A stretch of 64,000 nt of DNA, from assembly GCA_019096155.1 (NCBI GenBank), contig JAHCVI010000005.1:2800468-2864467 (forward strand), given 5' to 3'. Both the position numbers and the translations under genes were made by a program. The notes below the pieces were generated by a model that saw only the letters and a program-made list of their open reading frames with translations, did no database searches and was not told the DNA's origin. Of the stretch, positions 25,601-37,079 are shown one piece after another (the first letter of the stretch is position 1; each line of letters begins with the position of its first letter). This DNA is from Staphylotrichum longicolle. Its lineage: Eukaryota > Ascomycota > Sordariomycetes > Sordariales > Chaetomiaceae.

Positions 25601-27142
25601 GTGTGCCAGAATCATCGCAGACCCGGCCGGCGATGACCTACACTCAGTCCATCTAGGGGACGGAGACCGCACGCAGCTGGTGGAAAGAATCGCTTCGTAT
25701 GGTCAGCAACGTCTTCACCCTATCGCTCTATCATTCCGCGACTTTACTTCTTGCCCCCAGGACGATCAGATTGCGTGTCGAGATATGACCCTTCTCGCCA
25801 TCTTCGGTATCCGAGATCCCATCCGCGCGGGTGTTTCTAATGCAGTCATGGATTGTCGCCGAGCCGGCATTACGGTACGCATGGTCACGGGCGACAACCT
25901 GGTTACGGCGTTGGCTATTGCCAGAGACATCGGTTTATACAGATCAGACTCTCCTGGTCTTTTCCTAGAAGGGCCCATCTTCAGGAGACTGGACGAGCCA
26001 ATGCGCCGAGAGGTGGTCCCTCGTCTCGTGGTTCTAGCTCGTGCTAGTGGTGAGGACAAACGTATCCTCATCCAGACCCTTCGCGAGCTCGGTGAAACCG
26101 CGGCGGTAATTGGCGGTGATAGTGACGACGGCCCTGCTCTGAAGATGGCCGACATCGGTTTCGCAAAAGGCATTGACGGTACCGAGGTTGCGAGGATGGC
26201 TGCGGATGTCATTGTGATGGACGATAACTTTTGTTCCATTGTCAAGTGTATTAGCTGGGGCCGCGCCGCAAAAGACGGCGTCCAAAAGTTCCTCCAGGTA
26301 AGAGACCCCTACTTCTCCCTCATCACTTGATTGCTTCGATAGCGGCGCCGACAGGCGGGATATATGAATCCAGCCCTGCTAACACTTGCGTACAGTTCAA
26401 ACTAACCGCGATCATCACTGCGGTGTGTCTGACCTTTGTCTCAGCCATGGCATCCGATACGGGCGAGACCCCGGTGCTCAACGCTGCCCAGCTTCTCTGG
26501 GCAACCCTGCTGACCGATCTTGCCGTTCTCGCACTCGCCACGGATCCCCCAACTAAAATGACTCTCGACCGGAAGCCCGATCGCAGGTCTTCGCCAATCA
26601 TCACATGTCACATGGCCAAGATGATATTGGGTCAAACCATCTGCCAGCTGGTCATTACCCTTGTGCTCTACTTTGGATGGTTTAGCTTGCCTAGTTATCA
26701 CCAGGACACATTGAACGTGGCCGAGGCCAAGCTCCGCCGCAACACTTTTGTGTTTAATACTTTCATTTGGCTACAGATCTTCAACGCGCTCAACAGCCGG
26801 CGTCTCGATAACCGGCTCAATGTATTTAAGGACATCATGGGCAACTGGCGCTTCTTTTTTATCGGGTTTGTCGGAATAGGCGGACAGCTACTCATTGTGT
26901 TTACAGGAAACAGGGCGTTCAAGGTTGTGCCTCTTGACGGGATGGAGTGGGGTGTTTCGATCTGCGTTGGCTGTTTGTCTCTTTTGTGTGGTGCCTTGTT
27001 GCGTCTGGCTCCGGATGCCTGGTGCTATGGGGGGTTTGACGCTGCGCATCGGGTATCTCGGAGGCTCGGACGGGTGGATGAGGAGCGGCGGGCGGAGTTG
27101 GACGACTTTCACACCGAAGGCAAACAGTTGGACGATGTTTGA
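22613..27142 (+). CDS. metzincin zinc protease fused to degenerate PMCA-type P-type ATPase
   Basis: Three exons (22613-24314, 24376-26297, 26396-27142) encode 1456 aa. Residues ~25-220 form a metzincin-like protease: HELGHVLGLRHE (160-171, ligands H160, H164, H170, base E161) and a Met-turn SIMNY (M194). There is no signal peptide. Residues ~220-375 are a polar, unstructured linker. Residues ~380-1440 follow a fungal plasma-membrane Ca2+-ATPase: PFAFSPGQLSKLLNP, TGES (636-639), KGA (967-969), MVTGDN, ALATDPPT and the TM helices. The pump cannot be active as read: ICSDKTGT is ICTGVTGI (catalytic Asp replaced by G824), TM4 PEGLP is PLFLS (Glu to L782), TGDGTND is IGGDSDD, and TM6 WVN is WAT. 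Both parts share one open exon, so the fusion is in the sequence itself. The N-terminus of such pumps is cytosolic, so the protease should face the cytosol. Substrate unknown. Confidence 0.88.
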
Positions 27143-28547
27143 TGATTGAAACGAGGTAGGGTGCATTGGGAACGCGGTATGGCATCACTAACGAGAATCT
27201 AAGGCGGGTTGGGTATGCATTTGCTTTTTGCGAGGCGTCTCATTGCAGGTACCAGTACAATGCTAGGTCTATAGACGCTTACAACACTCCTTCCCTATCT
27301 CAATATAAGAGCTTTCCGACTTGTGGGTTTAGGGTCCTCCAACACCACCTGGCCAGTTTCTACCGTCTTAACTGCCCGCCGACACGACTGCGGACAAATC
27401 GACTCTTGCACATTGCCTGGGCTTGCTTCCTCTGGGCGGTAAAGCCATGTCTAGTCGAGGATATGGGCCCTCGCTACCCTCTCTCTCTCTGGGGAAAGAA
27501 GAAAGAAAAGTAAAAAAAAAAGGCCGGACACCTAAACTGACCTTTCTCCTTTCCTTGTACGGGATCGAAATCTATCTTCAAGAAACCAGAGAGAAGAAAC
27601 AAGAGACGAAAAACAAGAGAAAAACGACAACACAAAAGAAAAAAAAAAGGATTTGGAATTACAACTCGTTCTGTTTCGTCAGAAACTGGGTATGTTTTGA
27701 GAAGAAATTGGTCTATCATGGTTTTGTGTGGATTGGAATACACGTTCTTTTGGCGGCAGGGAGCCTCTTCCAGCGCAGCGGCGGCGTCGTCGGCGGAGAG
27801 TGGGGCTCTCGGCCTGATCGCCCGGCGCCGTGCGGCCCCACTACCGCGTTTAATTTCATGAATGCGACATGCGCCCTCTCGAAAAGGCAGCACCAAGCCA
27901 CCATATCCAACATTCTGCCGACCGGGAGCAAGATTGCCAACCTCTCTCAATCCAGCCGATTCTTGTCAAAGGCTTTGAGGAAGCCCAAACCGTTCTTCAT
28001 CCAGCATCTCAGCTGCGTCCATCGACTTGAAGTTTCCCCAACAGCCAGTCAACTTTCGCAAGCCCCACCAACAAATTTGGACTTGCTCAGGCTTTTGACT
28101 GGCTCTTAGGCAGCACATCACCATCGATTCGGCCTTCCTGCGATGCCTTTACAATGTGATGCACCCGCTTTGCCAGTGCGACCACAGCTCTAGTTTCCCG
28201 GAAAGAACACTTCCTCCACGAGAAACCTGTATCCTCTCGATGTGGACCGCTTGCGACATCCTTTTTGACTCATTGTCGTCGGTAGTCTCTGTTTCCATCG
28301 CCATGCCGATACGAGTGTTTTTGATACACAATGTTGGCTTAAAGCCTAAAACTTAAGCCACCCGCCCTCCTGCTCAGGAAATGGCACCCAATCAGTAAAG
28401 AAGGACCCAGGCAGCCCCATGTTTGGTGAGCCGGAATGGAAGAATACTGTGCTCCGGGAAGGGGGCGCAGTGTTGAGGCTGAAGGAGCCTTGCGAGTGAC
28501 GAACGCTTCTTGACTTGTCTTTTTCTCTCTCAACAAACTACGCTCAA
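27143..28547. other. intergenic region with a purine-rich tract
   Basis: About 1.4 kb. From ~27486 to 27660 the plus strand is strongly A/G-rich, with several poly-A runs. A 228-codon open frame crosses it but is Lys/Arg/Thr-rich without motifs and is probably not a gene. The rest is likely the promoter of the 343-aa membrane protein gene. Confidence 0.5.
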
Positions 28548-29713
28548 ATGGTGACACCACAAGCAATGGAGGCGGCCCGACAAGCTTTGTATTCGTTGCG
28601 TCCCTGGACTGGTTAGTTCTGTTTCCTGGTCAAACGTATTGTTTGCTGTCTAGATGGACCACAAGCTGATACAGGATCTTTCCAGCACCGGACCCGTGCG
28701 AGGCTCTCGACCTGCCTGTCAAAATCAGACTGAGGTGTATTGCCCGTATCTTCGACTCAATCACAGCGACACTTATTGAGGAGGATGCGTCGTTGACGGC
28801 GAATGCATTTGTGCTGTCCCAAAGAAAGGGTGCTAAAAATCCCGGACCAACTTATGGGGAGATGAAGGACGAGGTCACAGAACGGTCAATGGCGAAATGT
28901 CCTCGACTCAAGGCTGATGCAAATATGACGGAGCTATTGGCCCACATTTCCGACAATTCGACATGCGAATACTGGGAAAGTATGTGCAGAGGAAGGAATG
29001 GAATGCCAATTTCGAGGACCATCTGTCACGCCATCGCTGGCTCACGGGAAGATTGTATCGACGCATATGGATGCATCCAGGATGATCTGGAGAAGAAGGA
29101 TATAGAGCTTCTACTTCTTGCATCAGACGCCATTCGGCTGAGGATAGTGGCCTTGGAGCCCGGCTTGATGCAGCATGGAATTAAATACAAGAAACTGCCA
29201 GCGAGGAGACGGAATGTTTGGGCATTTCAAACTGGCAACTCTCCAAAGGTTTGTAAATAACCACTCTTTCACAGCTTGGACAGCCGGTGCTGATTAGTCC
29301 ACTGGCAGACGGGCAGCGCAGCCGCAGTCATCGGCATCACAACGATCGTGACGTTTTTGACCTTCATCCCTCTCGGCTTTGCATGGTCCTGTGCTGAAGA
29401 CACAGCGGCAACCACACCGGACATGGATTTTTGGTTCCTCATCCAGAACATGGCCATGCAACTCCTCGGCATCTTCATCACCACATATCCGATCCGCAAC
29501 AGCAGCAAACCGTCAAAACGGCCATGGCATTGGGCGCTGTTCTTCACGGTAGTTGGGTCGATTTGCGCAGTTGGCTCGGTATTACTATACTGGTATCTGC
29601 CGCCGTTCTGGAGCGGGTTTGCCTCCTTTGCCGGCTCAGTGGCGCAAGTTTCAACATCTGTCCAGCTGGTCCTACTAGCCACATCACAGTCTGAGCGTGT
29701 CAAGCAGGCTTAA
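28548..29713 (+). CDS. uncharacterised fungal membrane protein, 343 aa
   Basis: Three exons (28548-28611, 28686-29248, 29309-29713) join in phase with GT-AG introns. The N-terminal ~220 residues are soluble, with several Cys (CEALDLP, STCEYWESMCRG, EDCIDAYGCIQDD) and helix-like stretches. After KTGSAAAVIGI come three or four hydrophobic segments (IGITTIVTFLTFIPLGFAW, FWFLIQNMAMQLLGIFITTY, WALFFTVVGSICAVGSVLLY and a weaker last one), then a short polar tail. I do not recognise the family. It directly follows the metzincin-pseudoATPase fusion on the same strand, 1.4 kb away, so a functional link is possible but not shown. There is no signal peptide; the N-terminus is probably cytosolic. Confidence 0.72.
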
Positions 29714-30465
29714 GTCTGCAGGAGAATTGGCTTGGGGGATGCGGAAAACATGGAAGCCTCCTGCTGAACAAGAACGACAGATTAGCTTTCTTTTCTTCAT
29801 TTTCATTTTCATTGTTTTTCCTTTTCGTTTTATCTGCGTCGGATTTGGAAGTTCCCTTCTTGACGACAAGCCAGGGCTGTGTTTGTGTGGTTGGGGGGAA
29901 ACTCTCAACACGAAGAAGGTAACTCGAAAGTTCATAGTCCAAGTGTCAATTGACAATAGCCCCATGCCAACTTATGACAAAAAGATGCCAAGTTCCGTTT
30001 ATCGTGTCGTACATTTCTTTTTTTCTTTTTTTCTCCCTTTTTAACATGGACCGCTGGACGGCAACGTCGGTCGTCAACAAACGCAACATGAGGTGCACAA
30101 ATCGATGCTTCGACCTTGACCCATCCACCCCCGGCCCGGGCCAGTCGGGCCGCGTACCAACCGAACCCCTGAGGCAACCCCTCCTTCTCCGCATCCGGAC
30201 GCAGGCTGCTGCTGTTGGTTGTTTGTTGGTTGCATCACGGGCACGGCCAGCCGTTTTTGGGAGATGCACGGCGGGTTTTAACAAATGCCGCCGGCAAACT
30301 CACCAAGGTGGAGTTCTCAGGAACAATACCACCCTGGTTGACTGCGGTATAGAATGGCATGAGACGTCGCCCGCTGTTGGTCGACAGTGGATTCCCCTCT
30401 TCTCTCTCACAGTGGCCAGACGCAACCCCGATCGACCCAACTAACCCCCAGCGCACACCACCAAG
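29714..30465. other. intergenic region / ALDH promoter
   Basis: The region is about 750 bp, with T-rich tracts near 29790-29830 and 30010-30040. No gene is supported. Confidence 0.5.
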
Positions 30466-31943
30466 ATGCAGCCCGAACCCCAGTTCTACAACATCATCAA
30501 CGATGAGCTGCGGGGTAGCGAGTCGACGCACCGGGTGACCGACCCGCGGACGGGAGACGAGCTCTGGCCCTGCCCCGTCGCCACCACCCAGGACTTTGAA
30601 GATGCCGTCGCCGCCGCCCAAAAGGCCTTCACCACCTGGTCGCAGACCACGGTCCCCGAGCGCCAGGCGCTCCTCCTCAGGCTCACCGGCGTGCTCGCTG
30701 CCCACGCCGACGAGCTGGCCAGCATCCTCATGAAGGAAACGGGCAAGTCCAAAATCATGGCCGACATCGACGTCCAGGCCAGCATGGGGCAGTGCATGTA
30801 CTACGCGCACAACGCACTCCAGGACGAGGTGCAGCACGAGGACGAGCACTCGCGCGTCGTCGCCACGCACATCCCCCTCGGCACCGTCGGCGCCATCTGC
30901 CCGTGGAACTTCCCGCTCATCCTCTCCAACATCAAGGTCGTCTCGGCCCTCGTCACGGGCAACTGCGTCATCGTCAAGCCGTCCCCCTTCACCCCCTACG
31001 CCGTCATGAAGTGGGTCGAGCTCAGCCGCGGCATCCTCCCGCCCGGCGTCTTCCAGGTGCTCAACGGCGGGGCCGACCTCGGCGCCGCCATGACGGAGCA
31101 CCCGGGCATCGCCAAGATCAGCTTCACCGGCACCATCGCCACGGGCAAGCGGGTCATGGCGGCGTGCGCGCGCACGCTCAAGAAGGTGACGCTCGAGCTG
31201 GCGGGCAACGACGCCTGCGTGGTGTGCGCCGACGTCGACCTGGACCGGGTGGTGCCGGCCGTCGCGAGCGGCGGCTTCTTCAACGCCGGCCAGGTGTGCG
31301 TCGCGAGCAAGCGCATCTACGTGCACGAGAGCATCTACGACGAGTTCCTCAAGAGGCTGGTCAGGGAGGTGGACGGCAAGTTTGGCATCCAGGAGGACGG
31401 GTATGCGCCGAGTGTGTTCGGCCCGGTGGACAACAAGGTGCAGTTTGATGTGGTCAAGGGGATCGTCGAGGACTGTAAGAACAAGGGGTATGATATCGTG
31501 CTGGGGGGCAAGACGGAGGGTCTGGGCAAGGGGTTCTGGCTGCCGCCGACGATTGTGTCGAAGCCGCCCGAGGACTCGGTGCTCGTGCAGGAGGAGCAGT
31601 TTGGTGAGTCTCTCTGCATCCTTTTCTTTTTTAGAGTTCTAGACTGACTTTAGAATCAGGCCCCGTTCTCCCGATCCTCTCCTGGTCCGATGAAGACGAC
31701 GTCATCCGGCGCTCCAACCTGGCCAACGCCGGCCTGGGCGCGTCGGTCTACTCGTCGGATCTGGCACAGGCGGAGCGTATTGCCCGGCGGCTCGAGGCCG
31801 GCGGTGTCTGGATCAACCAGCCAGAGAGGCCCAACGCGAGGGCCTACTTCTCGGGCATCAAGGACAGCGGGTTCGGCGGCGAGATGGGCAAGCAGGGGCT
31901 GCTGTCCTACACGTACACCAAGTGCCTGCACTTCCCAAAGTGA
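30466..31943 (+). CDS. aldehyde dehydrogenase family protein
   Basis: Two exons (30466-31603, 31660-31943) encode 473 aa, normal for the ALDH superfamily. It should oxidise an aldehyde to the acid with NAD(P)+. Visible motifs are PWNFP with N148, FTGTIATGKRV in the cofactor site, general base E244 (VTLELAGND) and the catalytic Cys C278 (FFNAGQVCVAS). The spliced C-terminus has GLGASVYSSD, the conserved GGVWIN, and the SGIKDSGFGGE loop. The intron is GT-AG and in phase. There is no clear targeting signal, so the protein is probably cytosolic. The substrate cannot be read from sequence. The next gene downstream on the same strand is a thiolase, which may indicate related carbon metabolism. Confidence 0.93.
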
Positions 31944-32934
31944 GCTCAGTGGCAGCAGGGCGTGTTGGGCGTTAGCGGTTCCTTTTCTTATGCCCCTTTC
32001 CCAGTTTCCCTGGCCTTGGCCAGGTTATCAGACCACCATTTGATACAGCCAGAGCTGAAATGACATTTGGGACACTGCTGCTCCCAATCAGTCCCAAAAA
32101 GTAACACCAGTATGAGTTGGGCCCGTGCCAGAGCTGGAAAGCAACAGCGTAGTTGGCGTTATTGACCTCTCTGTTCGTGCTCCCCCTGACCACCCCGCTC
32201 TTCAATCGATCCTCGGCTCCACCAGAATCGGTGCCCTTGGCGGTGCGGAGAGCCGAGTGCCCCACCTTGCCGGGCGGGAGGGGCCCTTCGCCTTTTGCCA
32301 AGCCCCGATGGCCCCGAAATCCAGAAAGAAAGACAGAGGGATAGTTGTTGCTTGACATATAGATCAAGATATGGCAGTTAAGCTGCCGGGATTTCAGTTC
32401 TCTGAGAGCCCAGTCAGATCCAAATATTGAAATGCCATATCTCGACGGATCAAGGCTGTGTGCCTCATGAGGTTGTTGGCTGAACTGGTTGGTCCCAACT
32501 CGAGTCAAGCCATGTGAGTTCTTCTCCCCTCTGACAAATCCAGACATTACTGATGGCACGCACGGCTTGCACGGCTTGCACGGGAAGGGATAGCCGTAGA
32601 GATCAGAAATCATGATTTCCACCTGGTTTCCCCTTTGGACAGAAGTCTCGGGCAGTGGCAAGGGGCTGTTCAGAGCTGCCTCGGCATCTTGAGGCATCCC
32701 CGCATCTGCATCTGGGGTAAATGTGGAGAGACAACGCCGTCCTGACAGGGGTTCGAAGTTCCAAGCACATGAGACGAGATCCATATAAGACGGATCTCGT
32801 TCTTTCACCTTGACCAATTCAACTTTTGTACTCACTGCCACGTCCTCACTCCTCACTCCTCACTCTTCACCCCTCATCCGTCACTCACCTTTGATACCCA
32901 TTCCCTTTAATACTACTCAGTAAATCACAACACC
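31944..32934. other. intergenic region / thiolase promoter
   Basis: About 1 kb. The last 90 bp before the thiolase start is pyrimidine-rich with short CTCACTC repeats (~32845-32890), a common form of fungal leader. A 294-codon minus-strand open frame covers most of the region but looks like chance. A short repeat of GCACGGCTT lies at ~32560-32582. Confidence 0.55.
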
Positions 32935-34387
32935 ATGGCACCCAAACAGAAGCAGCCGTGCTACGTCCTGGGCGTGGGCATGACCAAGTTCATCAAGCCC
33001 CGCGGCAAGGTCGACTACACCGAGCTTGGCTATGAGGCCGGTATCAAGGCGATGTTGGATGCCCAGATCTCGTACGACGACGTCGAGCAGGGTATCGCGT
33101 GCTACTGCTACGGCGACTCGACCTGCGGGCAGCGCGTCTTCTACCAGTTCGGCATGACCCAGATCCCCATCTACAACGTCAACAACAACTGCTCGACGGG
33201 GTCGACCGGCCTGGCCATGGGCCGCAACATGATCGCCGCGGGCGCCGCCGACTGCGTGCTGGTCGTCGGCTTTGAGAAGATGATGCCCGGCAGCCTGCAG
33301 AGCTTCTTCAACGACCGCGAGTCGCCCATCGGCACAACCTACGCCATGATGGCGTCGACGCGGGGCCTGTCCAAGGCGCCGGGCGCGGCGCAAATCTTTG
33401 GCAATGCCGGGCGGGAGTACATGGAGAAGTCAGTTTCGCTCCTTTTCACACCTCTATCCTCAAAAGTTTAAACCATACTAACACCGCCGCCTCAGATACG
33501 GCGCCAAACCTGAAGACTTTGGCGAGATTGCGCGCATCAACCACGCCCACAGCGTCAACAACCCCTACTCGCAGTTCCACGACGTCTACACGCTCGAGCA
33601 GATCATGGCCTCCCCGCAGATCCACACCCCGCTCACCAAGCTCCAATGCTGCCCGACCTCCGACGGCGGCGCTGCGGCCGTGCTCGTCTCCCAGGAGTTC
33701 CTCGACGCCCGCCCGCACCTCAAGGACCAGGCCGTCCTCATCGCGGGCCAGTGCCTGGCGACCGATGCCCCCTCCCTCTTCTCGCAGAGCGCCATCGACC
33801 TGGTCGGGCGCGAGATGACGCAGCGGGCCGCGGGCGTGGCCATGGCCGAGGCGGGCGTCACGCCCGACGACTTTTCCGTGTGCGAGCTGCACGACTGTTT
33901 CAGCGCCAACGAGATGTGCCTGCTGGACGCGCTGGGCCTGGCGGCGCCCGGCAAGGCGCACGAGCTGGTGCGCGCGGGCGGCATCACGTACGGCGGCAAG
34001 GTGGTGGTCAACCCGAGCGGCGGGCTCATCTCCAAGGGCCACCCGCTGGGCGCGACGGGCATCGCGCAGTGCGCCGAGCTGGTGTGGCACCTGCGCGGGT
34101 GGGCCAACAACAGGGCCGTGGAGCACACCAAGTGGGCGCTGCAGCACAACCTGGGGTTGGGCGGCGCGGCGGTCGTGACGGTGTACAGGCGGGCGGACGG
34201 GAAGGAGGCCAAGGTGGTGGACTCGGCCACCGTGGGCAAGGTCAACAAGCAGGGGTACAATCCGGCGGTGGAGGCCAAGGGGTTCACCGAGGAGCAGGCC
34301 AAGCGGGTGAGGAGTAAGGACAAGACGCACGACTTTGCCATGACGGCGACGCTGCCCATGATGAAGGCTGCGCAGGCCAAGGTGTAA
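32935..34387 (+). CDS. SCP-x-type thiolase (acetyl-CoA acyltransferase-like)
   Basis: Two exons (32935-33428, 33496-34387) encode 461 aa. The sequence follows the sterol-carrier-protein-x thiolase branch: nucleophile C86 in NNNCSTGSTGL, CELHDCFSANE (the HDCF motif of this branch) and the active-site NPSGGLISKGHPLGATG. These enzymes cleave 3-ketoacyl-CoA, typically in peroxisomal beta-oxidation of branched or long chains. There is no C-terminal SCP2 lipid-transfer domain. The end (QAKV) is not a standard PTS1, so its compartment is uncertain. The intron is GT-AG (donor GTCAGT) and in phase. The start ATG follows a pyrimidine-rich leader. Confidence 0.9.
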
Positions 34388-34885
34388 GCTTTGAAGTTGG
34401 GTCATCTGTATAGTTGCTTGGTACCTTAATAGGATGTTAGCGTAGTCCAAGATACTTGGAGTGAGATTCATAAACTGAGTCTTTGGTAGTGTCCCCCTGA
34501 AACTCGAATATACCGGAGTAGTGCCAGCGTATGAATCACTGAGCCTGCATGGGTATAATATGAACGGTTTGACATTGCCTGTTTTTTAAAAGACATGTCC
34601 ATTTAGATTCAACTAGTTGACGTTGATTGAGGATATAATAGAGGAGCCTATCAAACTACCTACTTGAAACGAACCTGGTGATTGAGCCTCACAAAGACAC
34701 CGCACCCGAAAGTTATTGCAGGGCCAACAGGCAGCGACAACTGTTGCAAATGTTCGTCAACCCAAAGTTGGCAAGGCTACCCCACCTCATCACAACAATT
34801 GATCAACCCATCTGCCACAACATTGATTCTGGCCCGACCCGAAGAAGCAGAGACAATAAGGGGGTAAAAGCAAACAGCGTAAAAG
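34388..34885. other. intergenic region
   Basis: About 500 bp, AT-richer than its surroundings. It should hold the thiolase 3' end and a short promoter. No gene is seen. Confidence 0.55.
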
Positions 34886-35623
34886 ATGGGCCTAACCACC
34901 ATCCTACGCGGATTTAAAGTCCCCATCACCATCCTCGACCGCTTTTACGAGTCCAACGGCGTGACGCCGACCTTTGGCTACCCTCCCACTTACAACCGCG
35001 TCCTCCTCCTCCCAGGCGACGTCGACGACTTCTCCATCCAGGACCCGCACTCGGCGTTCCTCCGCGCCAAACTCACCGCCGCCGCCGCCGACACCCGCAG
35101 CCAAAACACGCTCGTCTTCATCCCCAACAGACAGAGCATGGCCATGTCGACACACGCCTACGTGTCGTACGCCTACGTCATGGTTTTTGCGCAGCGCCAG
35201 ATCGACGTCGCCGGAGAGTTGCCGGATAAGGCCCCGGCGGGCTTCGCCGAGCTGCGGAAGGAGATCCTGGGGTTTGCTACGGAGGAAGAGGCAGAGCTGC
35301 TGCGCGTTGCCGGGATGCAGCCCGCTGGCGAGACAGAGGGCCAGGACCCGGCGAGTATGCTGTTTATCGTCGTTACCGATGAGCGTGAGTTTCCGTGGAA
35401 GGGTGCTTTTCTTCGAGAGGTAAGTTTTCTTCCCCCCCCCCCCCCCCCCCCCCCCTCCCACCTTCTTTGCGGTGTGCAGATTGGATGGTTTAATGTGTTT
35501 TAGTCCGACCGACGCTGCGACCAGTGCCAGGAGGAGCTGGAGAGTTGGCTCGCTTTGCGCGAACATCGGAAAGAGGCACATGGGATTGTCCACAAGGAAA
35601 CGGCCTTACCTGATGATCTTTAG
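34886..35623 (+). CDS. hypothetical protein with a C-terminal C2H2-like finger
   Basis: Two exons (34886-35419, 35504-35623) encode 217 aa. The N-terminus (MGLTTILRGFKVPITILDRF) and a middle block (LVFIPNRQSMAMSTHAYVSY) look conserved, but I know no function for the family. The last exon gives CDQCQEELESWLALREHRKEAH, a spacing (C-x2-C-x12-H-x4-H) close to a classical C2H2 finger. The 84-nt intron contains an uninterrupted run of 24 C (35432-35455). If the acceptor at 35480 were used instead of 35503, a different C-terminal join would result; the chosen one keeps frame and creates the finger. Confidence 0.72.
35432..35455. repeat. poly-C tract of 24 bases inside an intron
   Basis: This is a pure C homopolymer between the donor (35420) and acceptor (35503) of the small C2H2-like gene's intron. 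Its length is likely variable between isolates and prone to sequencing error. Confidence 0.95.
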
Positions 35624-37079
35624 TTGCGAATGTTTAGATCTATCTTAACATTGTCCTTGGATGGCCGCAGTGCTCGAGCCTCCGTTCACCGAGGTGTGTG
35701 CGACGATGTTGGTCACCATGGACTGTCGTGAGCTAACATAAGCATATCGGGTTCCCGTTCTGGGCGACGAATCGTAATGTGGCGGTTTGAGATGGACTTG
35801 CGTGTTGATTCCTAGCCCCAAAACAGCCCAGAAGGGACTAAAGTGAAGGGAAGGAAGTGCTGTGTGTAAGTCCAGAGGGAGGCAGGAAGCTGGTGTCCCG
35901 GCTTGGCAGGCGTTCCAGGCAGTTGTGGGGCCGTGCGCTGTCAGAGGTTGTTCCATGAAGCTTCGATCCGCAGATCACACACTCCGAACACCAACACGGC
36001 AGGAACCCGCCCGGAACATTTATGCGCGGCTGCGGGGACCCCGAGAGATCGAGGTGGTGAGTGGTGGTGCCGGTGGTGGTTCTTGCCCGGTGCAGCCTCG
36101 ACTTGGCTTTTCAGCTGCCACTGCAGCAGGCGCAAACGTAAGTCAGTTTGCCTCGGCCAACTCTGCCTCCTGAGACCAGCTTCTGCAAGCTTCTGCACGC
36201 AGCGCTCCTTCATCTCATCTCATCTTCTTCCTCCAATCTCATCTCGCATCTCGCATCTCCCCCCTCAGCTCCCGTTAAGCTTTGCTTTAGGCTCTCTGGC
36301 GATCAGCCCTAGCTCCACGTTTCACGCCCGGCTCCGTCTCCAATGAGAAGGCATTCCAAACAACTGCCAGCGACGCCAGCTGTTTGCTGTCGCCGACCAG
36401 CTCTCTCGCATGAACCAAGCACGCATTTACACGGAGCCGCCGGGCCTGTGTCGCGTGCGCTGTCCAACCGCCATCCACTCGTTGATGGTTATCCTCCGAT
36501 CTGAATCTCATGATCGTCCTCTTTGTTTGCCCATTAGCCTATTTCTCCGTCATCTGTTTGATTGCATCTGCTGGACCAGAGAAGTGCCGTCTCAGATCTG
36601 CCCTTTGACGGACAAGGGAACCCCTTGCTCTGTTGCTACCCTCCGCCGTCCACACCTGGTTGTCGGTGCTTCTTGTTCCCTGACTGGCTATAGTAGACAC
36701 CGTTTTCTATACTCCTGGGCATTGCCGTCTCTACCCCCACGGTCTCGCCCTCAGATTGCTCGCTCCGTGACTGGCCCAGAGTTTAGCAGCCACACATTTC
36801 CCCGGAACCAGACTCCCCTGCTTCTGGTATGAACTCCGTAGTTTCGGACCCTTTCTGATCAGCCATGCTTCCCGCTCGCAACCTTAGCCGCGAATCTCGG
36901 CGAGGCCGTCCTCCCAGCTGTCCGCCCTGCCGGGCCAGCCTTAAGATCTAAGGAGGGGGCCCTCCCCCCCACACTGGATCCTTCCCTGTCCCCTGTTTAG
37001 TTTATTCATCCTTCTTGCTCGGTGACCTGGTGTGTCGAGGAATCGTCGAGCCTTGATGTCGTAGTCCACCGCTTCCACC
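35624..37079. other. long intergenic region upstream of the rhodopsin-fold gene
   Basis: About 1.45 kb with pyrimidine-rich stretches on the plus strand (e.g. 36200-36280, 36500-36560). It is probably promoter and leader of the gene at 37080. No coding sequence is supported. Confidence 0.5.

Noticed and set aside
27423..28109. 228-codon plus-strand open frame after the fusion gene
   Set aside because: Driven by an A/G-rich tract (Lys/Arg/Thr runs); no motif or splice context.
31972..32856. 294-codon minus-strand open frame between ALDH and thiolase
   Set aside because: No motif and mixed composition; it sits in the promoter region and leaves almost no promoter for the thiolase. Probably chance.
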